Shown in pieces: positions 46,201 through 57,834 of a DNA stretch of 64,000 nucleotides. The notes under the pieces are model-generated. The model worked only from the letters and a program-made list of their open reading frames with translations, was not told where the DNA came from and ran no database searches. How positions within the stretch are numbered: position 1 is the first letter of the stretch; the number at the start of each line of letters is the position of its first letter. This DNA is from Serinus canaria (Eukaryota > Chordata > Aves > Passeriformes > Fringillidae): assembly GCF_022539315.1 (NCBI RefSeq), contig NC_066328.1:2154621-2218620 (forward strand), written 5' to 3'. The translations under genes and the position numbers were made by a program.

Positions 46201-46370
46201 GGCACGGCCCGGCGACCCCCCCGGCTGCCCCCTCGGCCATCCCCGGCCGGCGGGGTGTCCGGGCGCTGGGGAGCGCGGGGTCGGGGGCCGGAGGGGCCCC
46301 GCTTCTCGCGGGCAGCTCGCAGCTTGGAGATGCTCAGCTTGAGGTCCAGGGGCTCCTCCAGGGAATGCAT
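43296..46370 (-). CDS. GLIS2: Zinc finger protein GLIS2, complete coding region
   Basis: Kruppel-like transcription factor of the GLI/GLIS/ZIC group, a nuclear and ciliary protein whose loss in humans causes nephronophthisis. Five exons on the minus strand: 46008-46370, 45441-45617, 44855-44988, 44191-44309, 43296-44083; 526 residues (human 524). The conserved N-terminus [18 protein letters not shown] is followed by a Ser/Pro-rich region. Five C2H2 fingers start at CRWSKC (Cys176) and include the long second finger (CHWEGC), [36 protein letters not shown] and [19 protein letters not shown]. The Pro/Leu-rich C-terminus ends LLLKPAAVN. Intron 3 carries a CR1 fragment. A splice acceptor directly upstream (CCGCAG, before 46386) shows that a non-coding 5' exon exists further right, possibly near or in the assembly gap. 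Confidence 0.98.
44326..44600 (-). mobile_element. CR1-type LINE 3' tail in GLIS2 intron 3
   Basis: The stretch opens with aatcacagaatcacggaatg and contains ccccctgccatgggaaggga, ctgtccaacttggccttgga and agtttaaaactgttcaccct. That is the reverse complement of the CR1 3' region of birds. It is 5'-truncated, as usual for CR1, and sits between two zinc-finger exons without touching the splice sites. Confidence 0.9.
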
Positions 46371-46386
46371 GGCGCCGGGGTGGGCT

Positions 46387-47335
46387 CTGCGGGGGACACC
46401 CAGGGGTCACCGCAGGGCCGGGGGGCACCAGTGCCACCCAGAGCATCGCTCCAGCCCGGCCCCATGGCAATGCCCGCTCTGCTCCGGGCCGGAGGACACG
46501 GTGCTGGCACGGAGACCGTGCCGTCCCTTCCGGCCACCCTGCCGCGGCCCCCTCCCGCAGCGGGCAAAGGGCAGGGCATGGCACCGGGCCCCCTCCCACC
46601 CCTTCGGTGTCCCCAGTGTGTCCTCTCCGTGTCGCCGGCACAGCCCCTTGGCCCGTGACCAAACCTTGCCGGGGATTGCCAAATCCCCTGGGCACCCGCG
46701 GAGTTAGAGCCGTGGCGTCCCCATTCCACCCCCCCCATCCGTTTATCCATCCATCCGTCCGTCCGTCCGTCAGTCCCCGCGGGCCTGCCCCAGCGAGGCC
46801 TTTCCCAGCGGCAGAGGAGGGCGGTGGCGGCCACCAGCCCGGCGGTGACCCGGGCGGCCAAGCCCGCTGGCCCCAGCCCCGGAGGCGGCAGAGCTTCCTC
46901 CCCCGCCGGGGCCCCTTCCCCGCCGGCCAACGCCGCCGCTGCCGGGGCCGAGCAGGGGCTGCCGGCCGCACGGCGTGGCACGGAACGGCATGGAATGGCA
47001 CACAACACAATGCCACCCTCGCGGCTCGGCCGCCGCACATCTGGCGGGCAGCTGAGAACGGGCAGCTCGGTACAGCAGTGAGCGCCCGAGCCAGAGCCGA
47101 TGCCGTCCCCCGGCTGTGCCCCCGCGGCCACCCGCATCGCCCGGGGCAGGGTGGGGGCGGCCGAGGGGCCGTGTCGGGGGGCACGGCGCACCCAGCACAC
47201 GTGGCAGCGGGGGGGCCCCTCCATCCCCACCCCGCCCCGGGGGGCCCGTCCCCCGTCCTGCCCCGCCGGAGGGGCCCCCCGCGCTGGCGGGGGTCCAGCC
47301 CGGCTCAGACGCTGAGGAATGCGGAGGAGCCGCGG
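46387..47335. promoter_or_regulatory. GLIS2 upstream CpG-rich region
   Basis: GC- and CpG-rich sequence upstream of the first GLIS2 coding exon, running into the assembly gap. A small ccat/ccgt tetramer repeat lies at 46,735-46,775. The GLIS2 promoter and non-coding first exon are expected in this area or in the gap, but I cannot fix them. Long frames here run on both strands and break at the N run. Confidence 0.5.
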
Positions 47336-47835
47336 NNNNNNNNNNNNNNNNNNNNNNNNNNNNNNNNNNNNNNNNNNNNNNNNNNNNNNNNNNNNNNNNN
47401 NNNNNNNNNNNNNNNNNNNNNNNNNNNNNNNNNNNNNNNNNNNNNNNNNNNNNNNNNNNNNNNNNNNNNNNNNNNNNNNNNNNNNNNNNNNNNNNNNNNN
47501 NNNNNNNNNNNNNNNNNNNNNNNNNNNNNNNNNNNNNNNNNNNNNNNNNNNNNNNNNNNNNNNNNNNNNNNNNNNNNNNNNNNNNNNNNNNNNNNNNNNN
47601 NNNNNNNNNNNNNNNNNNNNNNNNNNNNNNNNNNNNNNNNNNNNNNNNNNNNNNNNNNNNNNNNNNNNNNNNNNNNNNNNNNNNNNNNNNNNNNNNNNNN
47701 NNNNNNNNNNNNNNNNNNNNNNNNNNNNNNNNNNNNNNNNNNNNNNNNNNNNNNNNNNNNNNNNNNNNNNNNNNNNNNNNNNNNNNNNNNNNNNNNNNNN
47801 NNNNNNNNNNNNNNNNNNNNNNNNNNNNNNNNNNN
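47336..47835. other. Assembly gap of exactly 500 N
   Basis: A run of N from 47336 to 47835. The round size suggests a placeholder rather than a measured length. It falls between the divergent GLIS2 and TFAP4 genes, next to a low-complexity repeat on its right side. Confidence 0.99.
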
Positions 47836-48200
47836 CAGGGTGGGATGGGACAGCATAGTAGTAGGTAGGATGGAATGGAGCTAGGGCTGGATGGAATAAT
47901 GTGGCACGGAATGGTCACAAGTAAGGATGGGGTAGGATAAAGCAGGATAAGATAGGGTAGGATGGGATGGAGCTAGGGCAGGATAGAAAAAGGTGGCATG
48001 GGGGGGGGACAGGTCAGGCTGGGATAGGGTAAGGTTTGGTATGAAACGATAGGATAGGTTGTGATGGGTATGGAGTGGCATGGGGACAGCTCAGGAGGGT
48101 ATGAGGTGGGATGGGTTGGAGACAGGGCAGGATGAGGGTAGGATGGGAGAGAGTGGGAGAGGACTGAGTAGCGTAGGAGGGAGTAGAATAAGAATAGGAT
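47836..48200. repeat. Degenerate purine-rich repeat (aggatggga type)
   Basis: For about 360 bases after the gap, words such as taggatggga, ggatggagctaggg and aggataaag recur irregularly. The plus strand is almost free of C. The array probably extends into the gap and may be why assembly failed there. Confidence 0.75.
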
Positions 48201-48239
48201 GGAGCCAGGTCAGGACGCGACGCGGTGTGACGGGCCCGT

Positions 48240-48566
48240 GCCAGCACGGGTCGGTACCGTCCCGGCCGCTCCAGTCGCCCCCCGCCCCGCCGTGTCCCGC
48301 CGCATTCCACCGCCGCGTCCCGGTGCCGCTCCGGCCGCGCTGCGGCCCCTCCCGCCGCCTTTGTTTACGCGGGGCCGGTGCGGGGCGGGGGCGGCGCCGG
48401 GCGGGCGGGGGCGGGCGGGGGAGCGGCGGCGGCGGCGGGCGGGAGCCGCGCTCGCTCCAGCTGTTTCCCGCCTTGGGCCGCGGGCAGAGGCCGGAGCCGG
48501 GCCGGGAGGGGCTGAACCGGGCCGGGACGAGCCGGGCTGGGCTGAACCGGGCCCCCCGCCCCCGTT
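48240..48566 (+). promoter_or_regulatory. TFAP4: TFAP4 CpG-island promoter and 5' UTR
   Basis: Very CpG-dense with no TATA box. About 105 bases before the start codon CAGCTG (48458-48463, the E-box type that AP-4 itself prefers) directly abuts TTTCCCGCC (48464-48472), an E2F-type site. GC boxes precede it. Self-regulation and cell-cycle control are inferences. Confidence 0.6.
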
Positions 48567-51500
48567 ATGGAGTACTTCATGGTGCCGGCCCCCAAGGTGC
48601 CGGCCCTGCAGCACTTCAGGAAATCCGAGAAGGAGGTCATCGGTGGGCTCTGCAGGTGGGAGAGCGCCGGGAGATCCCGGGCTCGGGGGTCTCGGGGGGA
48701 CCGGGGGGGGATGGCGGGGAAGGGGGGAGCGGAGAACGGGGGGAGCGGCGCGGCCGCCGCGGCCCCACCGGCCGCACGTGGTCCTCCCGGCCGCGCACAT
48801 GGGACCGGCGGCCGCGCGTGGCCCGGGCGGGCAGCGCCGCGCCCCCAGCCCGGGCCGGGCCCCGCGGGTGCGGCGGGGCGCGCTGGGGGCGGGGGGCGCG
48901 GGGCGCGGGGGTCCGGGGGGCGCGGGGGTGTGTGTTTACCGCCGGGCCTGGCCGTGACTCTGCAGCCGCCCGGAGGAGGCGGGTCGCGGCCGGGGCTGCC
49001 GGGACATGTAGTGCGGGAGTGGCGGCACAAAGCCCGCGGACACGCGGGGAGCCCCGGCGGGCGGGGGGGCGGCCGGGGACGGGGGCTGAGCCCGCGGGGG
49101 GGGGGGGGGGGGGGGGGGGGGCGCGGGCCCCGGGGCCACGCGGGGCGGCCCTGAGCCCCCCCGACCTCCCCGGGCCTGGAGCTCCGGCTCCCGGGCACGC
49201 CGAGCCCCCCGGGTCCGGGTCCGCCGTAGGGCCGCACGAACGGCCGGGCCCCGCGGGGCTGAGGGGCGGCCCGGACTCTGCGCCACGTGTTGGGGGCCCG
49301 GGCCCTCGGGGTGCTGCCCCACGGCCTGGGGGGCTCGTCCCGGCCATCCCGGGGAGCGGCCGCACCTGAGCCCCCCCCGGAGGGGCAGCGGTGGGGCCGC
49401 GACCCAGGGCGGGGGGAGCGACTTCTCTGGGCTCCCTGGCGGGGGTCGCTGCGGGCCCGTGGGCTGGGGGTGACTGCGTGGGCCGGGGTGCGGCCGTCCC
49501 GCCCGGGGTTGGGGGCTGCGCGGCCCCACACTGACCCCGCACGGGGCAGAGCTCGGGGAGCTGCCTTCCCGCTGCCCCCAGCTCCGGGAGACCCTGCCTG
49601 GGTCTCAGGCCGCTGGGTGACACCGTGCGTGGAGCTCGGGGTGCCGGGGGCTGCCCTGCTTGTGACCTCCAGGAGCTCCGGGACACCCTGCCTGCCAACT
49701 CAGGGTGCGGGGGGGACAGCCTTCCTGTGAATTGGGGCTGCTGGGGACACTCGGCTGTATCCTGCTTGTCCACTCAGGTGTACCCTGACCCTGTAGGCTT
49801 AGAAGTGCCCTTCATGGAAGCATGGAGATACCCTGCCTGTGAACCTGGGGCTGCCCTGCCTGCAGGTTGGGGATCACCCTACCTGTGACCTCAAGGAGCT
49901 TGGGGACCCTGCCCCCATGGCCGTGCCTCCCTTGCCCTCCAGCACAACCCACAGCACAAGCTGTGATCAGTGTTGGATATGAGTGGACAGTGGGGACAGT
50001 GGGTCATCTGCCTTGTGCCTGGCTCCAGCACCTACATGGCTTTTTTTCCCTCGGGGTCCAGGCCAGAGAAATGTCCTCCCCAGCGTGGGAAGGACCAAAT
50101 TATGCTTGCATGACACAAACCCCACAGCACCAGCACCAGGCTGGAGACACCCCAGGGGATCCAGTGGGTGCCACCTGCTCCCCCTGCCTCTGTGCTTCCC
50201 CATCTCTGGCCATGCTGGGTGTCTGAATCCATGGGGTTTTGCCCTTTCTGTATTTCACTGTCACTTCTCAGGTCTCTTCCCAGGAAGAGCAGCTGGGGCA
50301 GGTTACAGGAGGTCTCCCGGTGAGGAAGCAGGCTCTTCCTCCTTTCCCAGTATTTAAGAAAGCGCTTCCGTGCTGCCCAGTCCTGGGCCTCTCCATCCCA
50401 TTCCCCTTAAGTGTCTGGTGGTCCAACATCCTGGAGCAGTGCTCCAGCCACCTCCTTACCCCAAGAGGGACGATGTCTCCAAGACCCGCAGGGTTTGGTG
50501 TGTTTTGGGACAAGTTTGGGGCTGGTTTCAGCAGGAGCAGGGAGGTGGGTGACAGCCACCACCAGATGGGAGCCCTGTGCCACAATCCTACTGCAAGCAG
50601 CTCTTGGTCCATGTGGCAGAGGCTGCTCCCAGGGAGAGGGGGAGACCCCTGGGCACCCATCCCAGTCCCACACCCCCGGGATTGCACATGAGGGAACAAG
50701 TGCAGGGTGTGCTTGGCACCCAGCATCAGCCTGTGCTGGGACACTGCCCCAGAGGCTGGGGATAAATATCTTCCTGGTCTCCATGGGATCAGCTGGGGTC
50801 CTTCCTTATCCCCTTGGCATGCACTGGAATCCTTTCCTATACTTCTAGAGTAATCTGGGATCCTTCCCCATCCCTTTACAGTAATCTGGGATCCTTCCCT
50901 ATCTGCTTGGGATGAGCTGTGATTCTTCTCTGTCTTGCTGGGCACAACTGGGATCCTTCCCCATGCCCTTGGACAGACCAGGAATCCATCCCCTTCTTAG
51001 GCTGAGTGAGGATCCTTTCCCATCCCTCTGGGATGAGCTGGGTCTTTCACCATCCCTCTGTACCATGGATGAGTTGAGGTGCATTCCCCAGTTGCAGCAG
51101 GCAGTGATGAGGCCTGAGAGTCTCTGGTCACTGCCTGGGCACACGGTGGTGCTGCTGATATCCCTTAGATCCCCGTGCTGCCAAACCTCCGTGCTTCCTC
51201 CCTGGCCTCACCAGGATGCTGGGCTTTGCTTCCCAGCCTGGCTTTGGCAAGGCTCTGGGTGGAATGTTCCCATCTCCCCATCCCGGAGCTGCCGGGCACC
51301 TGGACAGGCGGCTGGAGCCCGTCTTATCTCGCCCCGTGCCGGCGGCCCGGCTCCTGTGTTTAGTCTTTGGTGCCTTGCAGCATCCCCGGCGCCAGCGGGT
51401 GCCGGGTGGCTGCACTCTGGGGAGACTTGGCGTGGTGTGATCCAAAACCTCTGCCCTGCTTCCCTCGGGGAAGAAGTGGGGTGCGGGTGAAGCTGGACCC

Positions 51501-54500
51501 CACGGCAGCGAGCTTTGCTCGGGTCTGGTGCTCTGGACCCAGTGGGTGTTGGCTGCCCGGAGCCCTCGCCCTCCGTGCCGGCATTTCCCGGCCCATCTGC
51601 GGGGCAAGGGCGTGGGGGGCGAGGAGGCAGCGGCAGGAAGCAGGCAGGAGCTGCGGCTTGGGGTGGGACGGGGGCTTCTCTGCTGGGAGCTGTCATCTGG
51701 AAGCCATCAGCGGGGCGGGAGGGAGGGAGCCGCCTTCCCGGGGCCACACACGCCGGCCGGCCCCGCGGGGACACAGCCGGCCAGCCCGCAGCCGCCCTCG
51801 CCCACCTGGGGGTCCCCTTGCCCAGGCTGGGCACTGGGCAGTGTGTCTGAGCCCAGTGGAACCAGGGGGCTGCAGCAGGGCCATTGTTTGGCCAGTTCAT
51901 CCCCCAAAGCTTTGGACACAGGGCTGGAGAAACCCTCCCACCTGCTTTGGTGATTCCCGGCACTGCAGCCATCGTCCCCTCCGTGTCACCCGTCCCTTTG
52001 GTGGCTCGGAACCATCACTGCAAAGCAAGGGGGGATGCAGTGAGCTGGCAGCAGGGGTGCAGCCCCTCTTCCCTAACCCTGGGTCTCTCTCACAGCTTGG
52101 CCAACATCCCACTGACTCCAGAGACCCAGCGGGACCAGGAGCGGCGGATACGCAGGGAAATCGCCAACAGCAACGAGAGACGGCGGATGCAGAGCATCAA
52201 TGCTGGCTTCCAGTCCCTGAAAACCCTCATCCCACACACGGATGGGGAGAAGCTCAGCAAGGTGAGCAGGATTCACACGTTGGTCCTACATGTGGAGGGG
52301 CTGAGAGTGAAGTTGGGGGCATTTGGGTGTTAACTCGGTGATGGAGTTCTCTCCTGAGGAGGTTTCCCAGCAGGAGTGGGTGTGCATCCCCAGCCCGGTC
52401 CCCTGGAGTGGGCTGGGAATGTGTGACAGCCCCCAGTGCCACAGGAGCTGGGTGACACATTCCTGGGTGAGGAGGGGACCTGTGCAGAGGGGAGTGGGGT
52501 GAGGAGGCAGCTGTTGGGTTCCTGAGGTGGATGAATTGGAGGGTTTCACTGGGGGAAGCTGGGGTGAAGCAGACTCCAGAGGGAGACACCAGGGACAGGC
52601 AAGGAGCAGTGCTGCTTGCAGAGCTCAATGGGAGGAGGCCTGGGGGGACAGGGGTCTCCTGCTTCAGCCTGCCCCTCCTGGCTCCCCCACAGGCAGCCAT
52701 CCTCCAGCAGACGGCCGAGTACATCTTCTCCCTGGAGCAGGAAAAGACTCGGCTACTGCAGCAGAACACCCAGCTCAAGCGGTTCATCCAGGTACTGCCC
52801 CGGGGATGGGACAGCAGGGGGTGGGACAGTCCTGGCTGGCCAGGGTGGGGTTGTCATTGCAGTTCCTTGGGCTCAGGGTGGGACCCTCTTCCTTGCTCAG
52901 CCAGAGAGTGGAGATGTTTCCATTCCTCTGGCAGGGCAGGGAGCCCCATTCAACCTGGCATCTCTTACCTGGCAGGGGGAGAAGGGTTGGGGTCCCATTT
53001 TCCATTATTTCCACCCATTTGGGGTGTTGGGGGTGGCCTGGTGGCAGTTCTGGTGCTGGGGTGTCCTGGTTGAACTGCCCTGGGTGTCAGTGTGAGAATC
53101 TGGCTGGCACAAGGCTGTGGGGATGAGGACCAGGGTAGGGGACACGGGCAGGAGCCCATCTGTCCCCAAGCATCAAACCCAGCCCCAGGGAGACCCTTTC
53201 CTGCATGGAGCTCTGGTGGGGAGTGGCATCACCCAGATGTCTGGATGGCAGGGAGAGAGAGCATCCCCCTTTCCCTGACACCACATTCCCACGGCAGGAA
53301 TTCAGTGGTTCCTCCCCGAAACGGCGACGGGCAGAGGACAAAGACGAGGGGATCGGCTCGCCCGACATCTGGGAAGATGAGAAGGCCGAGGATCTGCGTC
53401 GGGAGATGATTGAGCTCCGGCAGCAGCTGGACAAGGAGCGCTCGGTCCGCATGATGCTGGAGGAGCAGGTGAGGCCAGGTGCCTTCTTGCAGCCTCTGCC
53501 ATGTCCCCAGTGAACCCCAGGGACATCAGCAGTGCTTGTGGGGTCACCAAACTCCTGCTTTGGACATTGCTTCTCTGTGCTTGTCTGGGGCTTCCTGGGT
53601 CCCACTGAGGGGACAGACGGGGTTCAGTGGGGCCATGCTGGACTCCCCACTGATGTTGGGGTTCCCTGACCTGCAGGTTCGCTCTCTGGAGGCCCACATG
53701 TACCCCGAGAAGCTGAAGGTGATTGCTCAGCAGGTGCAGCTCCAGCAGCAGCAGGAGCAGGTGAGGTTGCTGCACCAGGAGAAGCTCGAGCGTGAGCAGC
53801 AGATCCGAACCCAGGTGAGTGCACCCCCAGGGACTGGAACACAGGGGGTGGGTTTGGTGATGGACTTGGCATCTCCTGTGGGCACTGATGTCCCAGCAAA
53901 GCTCTCCCATACTGATTTGGGGAAGGGGTGGCCCAAAGTCCCCCACAGTGCTTGGGGCTGTGCTTGTGGGCACCCTGAGTTTCAGGGAGGGACTGTGGAT
54001 TGGACCACCCATGGTGGCTTCTCAGTGACTGTTCCCTGGCACAGAGGGGTTTGTGCAGGGAAGGTCACTTGCTGCCAGAGAGGGTTTCATCTCTGGGGCT
54101 TCACCTTTCTCTGGGTGACTCCTACTGAACTTCAGGGATCCCCAAACCACTCCCTGCCACCCAGCAGGCTGGGAAAGGGGAGTGTCAAGCTGGCAGGCAG
54201 AGGGGATGGGAACCTTCAGCCTTTCCCCCGGGACTGCTGGGTTTGCCAGTGGTGCAGGGAGGAGGTGAGCTGTGCCAGCACTGGTTCGTGTGCATGCCAC
54301 CCTCAAGCCCAGCCCAGGGCCACATTACTCTGGGAGCTTCAAAGGGAGGAACAGCAGCTTCTTCCCTGCTCCTTGGGCTTCTGCAGAGCTGTGGCCCTGT
54401 AGGGTCCCCGCTGGCTGCCTCCCGGGGAAGTTCAGCCTATTTTTAGGTGAACTCTCCGTAGCCTCCTGCTAGGGTGGATCTTCCCGTCCGCTGCTCAAAC

Positions 54501-55261
54501 GAGGATCTCCGAGGGGTGTGGGGAATTCCTGGCCACGTAGGGGCTGGCACTTGCCTCTCCTGGCTTCAAAGCCCAAATCATTGCCCTTTGGGATACGGGG
54601 AATCCTTCATGTTCTGCTGTGCAAAGCTGAGGTGACAGCAGCTTTCAGCTGGCATCCTCCTGCATCTGCTGGGATGGAGACCTGGAGCAGCCAAGTGGTG
54701 CTTCAGCTTTTGTGGAGCTGGGGCTCAGTGAACAAGCGCGATGTTGTCCCCACACCGCCGTGCCGTGCCCTGCTCACCGGGGGTTTCCCTTCTGTCCCCA
54801 GCTCCTGCCATCACATGCTCCCCCAGCGCCCACCCACCACCCCACCGTGATCGTTCCAGCGCCGCCTCCCTCCCATCATGTCACCGTGGTCACCATGGGC
54901 CCGTCCTCGGTCATCAACACGGTCTCCACGTCCCGGCAAAACCTGGACACCATCGTTCAGGTCAGCTGGGGGGCAACGGGGGGTTTGGCAGCGGGGGGCT
55001 CAGGGGGGGTCCCTAACCCTGGGCTGGGTCAGAGGTGTCCTGACAGCCGGTGTGTGCCCTGGGCAGGCGATCCAGCACATCGAGGGCACGCAGGAGAAGC
55101 AGCTGCAGGAAGAGGAGCAGAGACGCGCCGTCATCGTAACGCCCGCGCGCACCTGCCCCGAGCCCTCCGCCTCCGACACCGCCTCCGACACCGAGGGCAA
55201 CGACAGTGACTCCATGGACCAGAGCAAAGAAGAGCCCTCGGGGGACGGGGAGCTGCCCTGA
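48567..55261 (+). CDS. TFAP4: Transcription factor AP-4, complete
   Basis: Nuclear bHLH-leucine zipper factor that binds CAGCTG as a homodimer and is a known MYC target. Seven exons: 48567-48655, 52096-52261, 52693-52791, 53298-53468, 53677-53814, 54802-54960, 55067-55261; 338 residues, the same as I recall for human. Start MEYFMVPAPKVPALQHFRK. The basic region is about residues 46-60 (RRIRREIANSNERRR), the helix-loop-helix runs to about 100, then the first zipper (YIFSLEQEKTRLLQQNTQL). A second coiled coil contains MIELRQQLDKERSVRMMLEE, and a Gln-rich segment (VIAQQVQLQQQQEQ) follows. Residues from 233 on are Pro/His-rich, and the C-terminus is acidic, ending EEPSGDGELP. Intron 1 (3.4 kb) carries two CACGTG boxes, a G26 run and a 31-base tandem repeat. 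Confidence 0.98.
49096..49121 (+). repeat. Run of 26 G
   Basis: An uninterrupted G26 in the TFAP4 intron 1 CpG island. The true length may differ from the assembly because sequencing is unreliable through such runs. Confidence 0.9.
50793..51068. repeat. 31-base tandem repeat, about nine copies
   Basis: A unit like ctgggatccttccccatccc followed by about 11 variable bases repeats with a strict 31-base period at 50793, 50824, 50855, 50886, 50917 and 50948. It then slips slightly up to about 51,068. It lies in TFAP4 intron 1. Confidence 0.85.
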
Positions 55262-56239
55262 CACCCCCTGGCCAGCAGCTGGGGAGGGAAGCTGGGGCAG
55301 GGGGGGAGAAACGTCAGAGAATATGCTGAAATTTTTAAAAAATACAACGTGATTTGGGTCTCTTTTATGACCTTTTTCCAATACTGTAAAGCAGAGCGTT
55401 AGAGGCAGGCAAAGGTCACCCTTCAGCTCTCAGGGGGGCGCGGGCTTGGGGGTGGCAACAGTGGGGCACGGGGGGTTTGGGGCATGGTGGGGGGTGTTGG
55501 GGACGGGCGTCACAGCCCCCCACCCTGGTTTATCACCCCCCACCTGCCAGCCCACAGGGAATCCTGCCAAGCTGGCAGCAGCCCCACTGTTTCTGATGGT
55601 GTTCCCTTGGGACAGGGCCTTTGGTTGGGATCTTAATTTGGTTTTTTTCCTTCTCTTGTGTTTTATTTTTTTTTTCTTTTAATTGAATGTTTGTTTTTAA
55701 GCAGGGGCGGAGATGCCAAGTGACATGGCAGCAAGGGCAGGACAGGGATCCCTGACTTCAGGGTACCACCATGGCTCCTGCACCCCACATGGGGCGGGGA
55801 AAACCCCCTTGGAGAGTAAAATAATCCTGGGATGATGCCATTGGAGCACGGAAGGAGGGCTGGCATATGCCATCCCTCCCTGGCATTTCCAACACCCACA
55901 TCCTTGGCACAGGGATGGCAGGTTGGGAGCTGATTTTTACACCCCATCCCTGTCCCTGTGCCCATTCCTGTCCCCCCAACCCGTTCCCATCTTTCCTTTA
56001 AGCACTTAACCTGGTTTGTGGGGTCTGTCAGCTCCGAAGAGCTTTTCTATTTTGTGATTGTGTCGCTTGGGTCTGTCGTGGCGGGTGGGGGGGTCCCTGT
56101 TTTGTGCATCCCCCTCTCGCCCCACTGCCCCCCACCCAGCTGTAGGGTTTTAGGCCAGTTGTGTGTAGAGCCTCGGTGGTATTCAGTAGGTTCCCCCCAG
56201 CTGTTTCTCGGTTCCTTGTCCCTTTTTTTTGGTTTGTTT

Positions 56240-56304
<65 letters not shown>

Positions 56305-56425
56305 TTTCAGGTCTTTGTGTTGATTGAGAAGCTATTCTATTTTGTTAAGAAAGTTGAAAAAAAAAAAAGAGGCTCGTGCCTTTGTAAAGAAACAAAATAA
56401 AGTTTGTACTTGGTTTTTTAGAAGC
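55262..56425 (+). other. TFAP4: TFAP4 3' UTR with a T58 tract
   Basis: About 1.16 kb between the stop codon and the poly(A) site. It contains T-rich stretches at 55,635-55,700 and an uninterrupted run of 58 T at 56242-56299. A short A12 run follows at about 56,357-56,368. Confidence 0.8.
56396..56401 (+). terminator. TFAP4: TFAP4 poly(A) signal (AATAAA)
   Basis: AATAAA followed by gtttgtacttggtttttt, a good GU/U-rich downstream element. Cleavage near 56,415-56,425. It is the only canonical signal after the stop codon that I noticed. Confidence 0.85.
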
Positions 56426-57734
56426 TCCGTCCCAGCGTTAACGTTTGTGGGGGCAGGGATGGATCCCACCCTGATGGACACTGGTCCCTCTAGGGCTCGT
56501 GGGGAGGGCAGAGCGTGCTGCCTGCACTGGGAATCACGGCAGGAGTCAAAGGCAGAGGGTGCTGGCCCTGGTGCTGGCCCTGCTGTGGTTGGTTCCTGCT
56601 CAGCAGCCAGGCTGTATTTAAAGGCTCAGCCCTGCCAGTGCTGCCCACGTGTGATGGGCACCTCGGGGCTCAGCTCAGTGCTGAGGTGGAGGTGGGGGAC
56701 ATCTGGGCTGGTTTTAATGAGACCACACAGCTGGGGGGAACTGGGGTCAGACTTTGTGTCCCCCTTCCCCAGGGATGGGGGTATCCATCTCTCCATGGAG
56801 ATGACTCGTGACGCGGGGTGGGGACACTCATCTCTCTCCATGTTTTTTTGGGGGGAGGCACCCCTCTTCCCATGGAGCACCTTCCTCTCAGCATCCTCCC
56901 ATAGCCATGGGTCCCTCCTGTGGCCATCCGTGGTGTCCAGCCAAGGGCTGGCTCCTGCCTGCTCTGGGCCATCAGCCCCCGCTCTGCACCACTGCCCCCT
57001 TCCCACCCCCCCATCTCGGGTTCAGGGGCTCCCCCTGCTCCCACTCTTGGGGAGCTGTTGTTTGCCACCTTCCCTGAGAAAAAGCTGGGTCACAGCCCCC
57101 CGTGAATGGCTCCTGCACTGAGGGAGCCTAAGGGTCACTGTGCCATGGCCAGGCTCTGGGGACAGTGCTGGGAGGCTGTTCTGTACGAGACCAGTGCTGG
57201 TGACATTGTGACCTGTGCCACGCTGCCCGTGCAGTGACAGTAGGGACACCATCAGGGTGGCAGAAGCATGGCCTGTTTCTTTTGGGGTCTATGGCATTGC
57301 CTGAAGTTGGTGACCTGTGGTGGCTGGAGGGGACATCAAACCAGCCCAGGACGCGATGCTTGAGGACAGCCACCTTTGGGGACAGATGAGGACACTGCAG
57401 TGCGGTGATCCTCAGCTCTCCCTGTCCACAAACCCCTGCTCCAGCCCAAAAGGAGCTGAGGCAGCCCAAGGAGCCGCACTACCCCACACCAGCAGGATTC
57501 TGGATGGGGACAGACCAGAGGAGCCCTGCGGGAATTTATTCGAATAAAGGGAGAGAGGCACCCACTTCTCCTCTCGCTGGGATGGGGCTGTGACCCCGCA
57601 CGAGCAGTGCTAGCCCAGGGCCCCCACGCCCGGAGGTGCCCCGTGCCCTCGCATCCCCGACAGGAGCCGTTCCCAGCTCTGTGTCCCATCTCTGTACCCA
57701 TGCCCAGGGCCCCTGGGAGCGGAAGAGAGGCCGC
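56426..57734. other. TFAP4/SRL intergenic spacer
   Basis: About 1.3 kb between the TFAP4 3' end and the next promoter. I see no gene. Short open frames on both strands lack domain signal. The spacer becomes CpG-richer from about 57,580 toward SRL. Confidence 0.6.
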
Positions 57735-57834
57735 GGCAGCATCTGTGCGGGCAGCTGCCGGCCCTGCCTGCCCTGCCCCGCGCCGCCCCGTATAAATAGA
57801 GGCAGCGAGCGGCAGGGAGCTCCTGGCAGCCACC
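57735..57834 (+). promoter_or_regulatory. SRL: SRL promoter with TATA/MEF2-like box and E-boxes
   Basis: TATAAATAG at 57791-57799 is a consensus TATA box and, with the preceding G, one mismatch from a MEF2 site. Two E-boxes lie just upstream, CATCTG (57740-57745) and CAGCTG (57752-57757). This combination suits a striated-muscle gene. If the box acts as TATA, the 5' UTR would be only about 10-20 bases. Confidence 0.6.

Noticed and set aside
46607..47918. Frames of 380-425 codons across the N gap
   Set aside because: Most of their length is N translated as X. They carry no information.
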